Source of the DNA: CAYNEL01 sp964396225
Lineage (GTDB): Bacteria; Patescibacteriota; Minisyncoccia; Moranbacterales; UBA1568
DNA length: 16,615 bases
NCBI GenBank assembly: GCA_964396225.1
Contig: CAYNEL010000018.1
Span: 1 to 16,615 of the forward strand
Direction of reading: 5' to 3'
The notes under the pieces were generated by a model. The model made no database searches. It was not told the DNA's origin and was given only the letters and a program-made list of their open reading frames with translations. The translations under genes and the position numbers were made by a program. This document shows, one piece after another, positions 14,228 through 16,615 of the stretch. Within the stretch, counting starts at the first letter, position 1, and every line of letters begins with the position of its first letter.

Positions 14228-14995
14228 CTACAGGAGGGCCTTGCAGATGGCGGCGAGACTCTTGGGATCCAGGCTCTCCCGCCCCACCAGCACCCCGTCC
14301 AGTCCCGGCTCGAGACAGACTGGTCCCATGAGCTCCGCCCGCACCGATCCCCCGTAGAGGATGGGGGTCTTCTCCCCGGCCGGGCCGGCGATCCGGATGA
14401 GCTCTTTCCTCACCAGAAGCTTGACCTCGAGGAGTTCGTCCGCGGTAGGCGTCCGGTCGGTCCCGATGGCCCAACGCGGTTCGTAGGCGATGACGAGACG
14501 GGCCGCGTCCTCCGGCCGGACGAAGGTGAAGAGCTCGGCCAGCTGTTCGCGCAGGACGGAGAGCGTGGTCTCGGCGTCGCGCTCCTCGCGGGTCTCGCCG
14601 ACACATACCAGCGGGGTGAGACGGGCCGAGAGGGCGGCGTGCGCCTTGCGGCTCACCATCTCCCCCGTCTCGCCGAGATGCTCGCGCCGCTCGCTGTGGC
14701 CAATGATGGCATAGGCGGCCCCGCAGGCCGCCGCCTGGGAAGGCGAGACTTCGCCCGTGTAGGCGCCCTGCATCTCCCAGAAGACATCCTGGACCCCGAG
14801 CCCGATGCCCGCCTTGGCAAGCTGGCGGAGGAGGGTGAGGTACGGGAAGGGCGGACAGACGACCAAGCGGATCCGCTCGCCGGCCGCCAGCCTGGACCAA
14901 TCCTTGGCCAAGGCGCGCTCGTAGCGCTCGGCTTCGGACGGGGCGGTCCAGTGCATCTTCAGGTTAGCGATGACGAGTTTGGGGTGGGCGTGCAT
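14228..14995 (-). CDS. tpiA: Triose-phosphate isomerase
   Basis: Interconverts dihydroxyacetone phosphate and glyceraldehyde-3-phosphate in the cytosol. 255 residues, a normal length. Seen: KLVIANLKMHW with Asn11 and catalytic Lys13 (most homologues have NWKM; the Trp is Leu here), GAYTGEVSP (78-86), AIIGHSERR with catalytic His100, CVGET (131-135), AYEPRWAIGT with catalytic Glu172, and ILYGGSV plus GVLVGRESL near the C-terminus for phosphate binding. Start choice: the ATG at 14993-14995 aligns best with family N-termini and shares the context GATTTTTATGC with fba. An ATG three codons upstream (15002-15004) and a GTG at 15035-15037 are alternatives. fba follows after 40 bases, forming a two-gene glycolytic unit. 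There is no convincing promoter upstream. Confidence 0.94.
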   Translation of the reverse strand: MHAHPKLVIANLKMHWTAPSEAERYERALAKDWSRLAAGERIRLVVCPPFPYLTLLRQLAKAGIGLGVQDVFWEMQGAYTGEVSPSQAAACGAAYAIIGHSERREHLGETGEMVSRKAHAALSARLTPLVCVGETREERDAETTLSVLREQLAELFTFVRPEDAARLVIAYEPRWAIGTDRTPTADELLEVKLLVRKELIRIAGPAGEKTPILYGGSVRAELMGPVCLEPGLDGVLVGRESLDPKSLAAICKALL

Positions 14996-15035
14996 AAAAA
15001 TCATCGGCGGAATCCCGTTCTCTTCCAAGTGTAAC

Positions 15036-15061
15036 ACGAAAGAAGCCGGCTCACGCCGGCT
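15036..15061 (-). terminator. Weak terminator-like hairpin after the right-hand secreted-protein gene
   Basis: Minus-strand perfect stem AGCCGGC-GTGA-GCCGGCT (15044-15061) followed by TCTTTC. It lies 35 bases after the stop codon of the secreted-protein gene and before tpiA. The T-tract is interrupted, so termination may be partial. Confidence 0.5.
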
Positions 15062-15095
15062 CCGGAAATATTAAGGCGCTCCCGATGCTCCGTCC

Positions 15096-16615
15096 TCACG
15101 GCGATACCTCGGTCCACGTGGGGATGGGTCGCTGGTTGACCGTGACCGTCTTGGTCTGCACGGGCCCGGTCCCGATACGGCAGGACAGGGTGTAGATGAC
15201 CGGCAGGCTTGAGTTGAACGTCTGGGTGGCGCTAGTGGCCGTCGGGGAATACGTCCAGGTGCTGCCGTCGGTGGCGGTGATGTTGCAGGTGGCCGAACCG
15301 GGATTGACGCTCCAGGAAAGGGTGAGGTTCCTCCCCTTGTAGACGGCGGCGGCATCGGCGCTCCCGTTGGCGAGGAGGGTCATGGCGATCGGGCTGACAG
15401 CGACGGTGGTGCTCTGAAGCGCGGTGGTCCCGCCCGGGCCGGTGCAGGTCAGGCTGTAGGTGGTGGTGGCCGTCGGCGTCACGCTCCGGGTACCGCTCGT
15501 CGCCTGGGCGCCGGACCAGCCGCCGCTCGCGGTGCAGGAGGTCGAGTTGGTGGACGACCAGGTGAGAGTGCTCGACTGGCCGGTGATGATGCTCGTCGGG
15601 GAGGCAGAGAGGGTGGCCGTCGGCAACGGCGGAGTGACCGTGACCGTGACCAATGCCGTATCCGCTGGAGCGGTACCCCGTTCGGCGATTATTTTGGCAG
15701 TGTACGTCCCCGCGGATGGGTAGTTACAGGAGAAGTTGAAGGTGGTCGAGGTGGTGCCGTCCAGCTTACCTCCGTCAGCAGGCAAGGTGACGTTCGTACC
15801 GGTATCCGAACGATTGCAGTAAGCGGAGTAGTTGATGGTACCGGTAGCAGTGCCTCCTAGAGTAGCGGTGAGTGGAATATTGGTTTGGGCGGACCCGGTC
15901 GGACTGAGTGGTGCGAGACCAACATCGTTATATGGCAAGGGGCAGATGGCATTCAAAGTAGCCGTGGTGGACCAGGTGCTGGTACCCGAACAGGTGCCGG
16001 TGTTGATGACGCTCCGCACCCGGCCGTAGTACATCCGATTGGCCAGCTGGTTGTTCATCACGTAGCTCGTCGTGGGGGCGGTGACGTACTGGTTGGTGAG
16101 TAGCGGCGAGGAGAAATCGCTGGTGTCGTCCACGGTGAGCTGGTAGCTCGTGGCGCCGGAGACGCCCGGAGCCCAGTCCCAGGTGAGGTCGGCCTGGGTG
16201 GCGCTGTCACAGGAATAGGACGGCGGATCCTTGGGAGCCTGGGGCTGACAGGTGCCGGCGGGCGGGGTGCTCTGGACGGTGATGGTGCGAGAGGGGCAGT
16301 TGGTGCTCCAGGCGCCCTGGTTGTCCCGGGCCCGGAAATAGACGGGGTGGGTGCCGGTAGTGGTAAGAGTGGTCGTGGAGAAGGAGCTCGCCGTGGAGAG
16401 GAGGGTGCCGGTGGCGCAGTTGCCGTCCCGCCATTCGTAGCCCGCGATGGTGCCGTTTGAGTCAGTGGCCGTGCCGCTGAAAGAAACCGAAACGCTGGGG
16501 GCGATGGTCTGGTTGGTGGCGGGGGTCGAGATGGCGGTGGTGGGAGGAGGATTGACCGTCACGGTGGTGCTCTGAAGCGCGGTGGTCCCGCCCGGGCCGG
16601 TGCAGGTCAGGCTGT
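15096..16615 (-). CDS. Secreted modular protein, paralogue of the 1016-residue protein (N-terminus outside window)
   Basis: 505 residues are visible and the frame continues past the right edge, so signal peptide and total length are unknown. Visible order: the end of a CTAS-type Ig repeat (SLTCTGPGGTTALQS), an Ig/PKD-like NQTIAPSVSVSFSG ... GYEWRDGNC module (about 30-115), an Fn3-like module (about 120-225), a TINYSAYC ... GKLDGTTS module (about 228-325), a complete CTASGGWSG repeat (about 330-407), a final Ig-like module (about 408-493), and the tail RPIPTWTEVSP. Module order and tail match the C-terminal half of the 1016-residue protein, minus one CTAS repeat. Paired Cys per module suggest disulfides. 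It has no anchor motif and no enzyme signature. A surface role is inferred from the paralogue, which has a clear signal peptide. Confidence 0.85.
   Translation of the reverse strand, partial: SLTCTGPGGTTALQSTTVTVNPPPTTAISTPATNQTIAPSVSVSFSGTATDSNGTIAGYEWRDGNCATGTLLSTASSFSTTTLTTTGTHPVYFRARDNQGAWSTNCPSRTITVQSTPPAGTCQPQAPKDPPSYSCDSATQADLTWDWAPGVSGATSYQLTVDDTSDFSSPLLTNQYVTAPTTSYVMNNQLANRMYYGRVRSVINTGTCSGTSTWSTTATLNAICPLPYNDVGLAPLSPTGSAQTNIPLTATLGGTATGTINYSAYCNRSDTGTNVTLPADGGKLDGTTSTTFNFSCNYPSAGTYTAKIIAERGTAPADTALVTVTVTPPLPTATLSASPTSIITGQSSTLTWSSTNSTSCTASGGWSGAQATSGTRSVTPTATTTYSLTCTGPGGTTALQSTTVAVSPIAMTLLANGSADAAAVYKGRNLTLSWSVNPGSATCNITATDGSTWTYSPTATSATQTFNSSLPVIYTLSCRIGTGPVQTKTVTVNQRPIPTWTEVSP
15403..15457 (-). 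repeat. 55-base exact repeat (copy 1) within the partial secreted-protein gene
   Basis: Identical base for base to 16561-16615. It encodes SLTCTGPGGTTALQSTTV at the end of a CTAS-type Ig module. The second copy reaches the window edge, so the true repeat may be longer. It indicates recent internal duplication or gene conversion. Confidence 0.9.
15491..15533 (-). repeat. 43-base exact repeat of a CTAS-type Ig module (copy 2)
   Basis: Identical to 9722-9764 in the 1016-residue protein gene, encoding the same Ig-module core. Confidence 0.8.
15939..16526 (-). repeat. Two-module segment duplicated from/to 8685-9263
   Basis: Encodes the NQTIAPSVSVS module plus the Fn3-like module. Exact DNA runs of tens of bases are shared with the other gene, including 46 bases at 16297-16342. 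This is the second copy of the direct repeat that flanks tpiA, fba, the 396-residue gene and gap. Confidence 0.85.
16561..16615 (-). repeat. 55-base exact repeat (copy 2), reaching the window edge
   Basis: Same sequence as 15403-15457. It shows that the partial secreted protein begins, within this window, in the last strand of another CTAS-type Ig module. Confidence 0.9.

Noticed and set aside
14196..14228. Terminator after tpiA (run of seven T on the minus strand)
   Set aside because: No stem of useful length precedes the T-run (only a 3-base CCG/CGG pairing), and fba begins 20 bases later, so read-through is more likely.

Overview
The window reads as a stretch of core chromosome from a GC-rich member of the Patescibacteria (CPR, Parcubacteria-like). 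This placement is an inference. It rests on the Thr/Ser-rich secreted proteins built from Cys-paired Ig-like modules of the 'CTASGGW ... LTCTGPGG' type, the divergent D-aminoacylase, the AhpF-like thioredoxin reductase, the near absence of Shine-Dalgarno sequences and the tight packing. Every gene I can support lies on the minus strand, so transcription runs from high to low coordinates. I see no rRNA, tRNA, CRISPR array, insertion sequence or phage gene, and no gene-free stretch longer than about 175 bases.

Right part (about 16615 to 7833): three glycolytic genes (tpiA, class II fba, gap) alternate with three genes for secreted multidomain proteins: a partial one at the window edge, a 396-residue one with a TSP1-like segment, and a 1016-residue one. 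The 1016-residue and edge proteins are close paralogues. They share long nearly identical modules and a conserved C-terminal tail (RPIPxWTEVxP). Between fba and the 396-residue gene lies a hairpin-rich 5' leader behind a TATAAT box.

Middle part (7750 to 3757): an N-acyl-D-amino-acid deacylase family protein with several altered metal/catalytic positions, then murD, then an AhpF-like thioredoxin reductase with its own extended -10 promoter and a terminator.

Left part (3620 to 1): an unrecognised 144-residue protein, a secreted/anchored CAP (YkwD-type) protein behind a perfect consensus sigma-70 promoter plus terminator-like hairpin, a terminator, then murA from an apparently leaderless promoter, and the N-terminal 241 residues of mreB. 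murD, murA and mreB point to peptidoglycan synthesis and cell shape. tpiA, fba and gap cover consecutive steps of central glycolysis. The secreted proteins are probably the surface or adhesion repertoire. Most notable for follow-up are the promoter/attenuator before the CAP gene, the leaderless murA promoter, the altered D-aminoacylase active site, the homogenised secreted paralogues with their shared tail, and the structured leader at 13179-13270.
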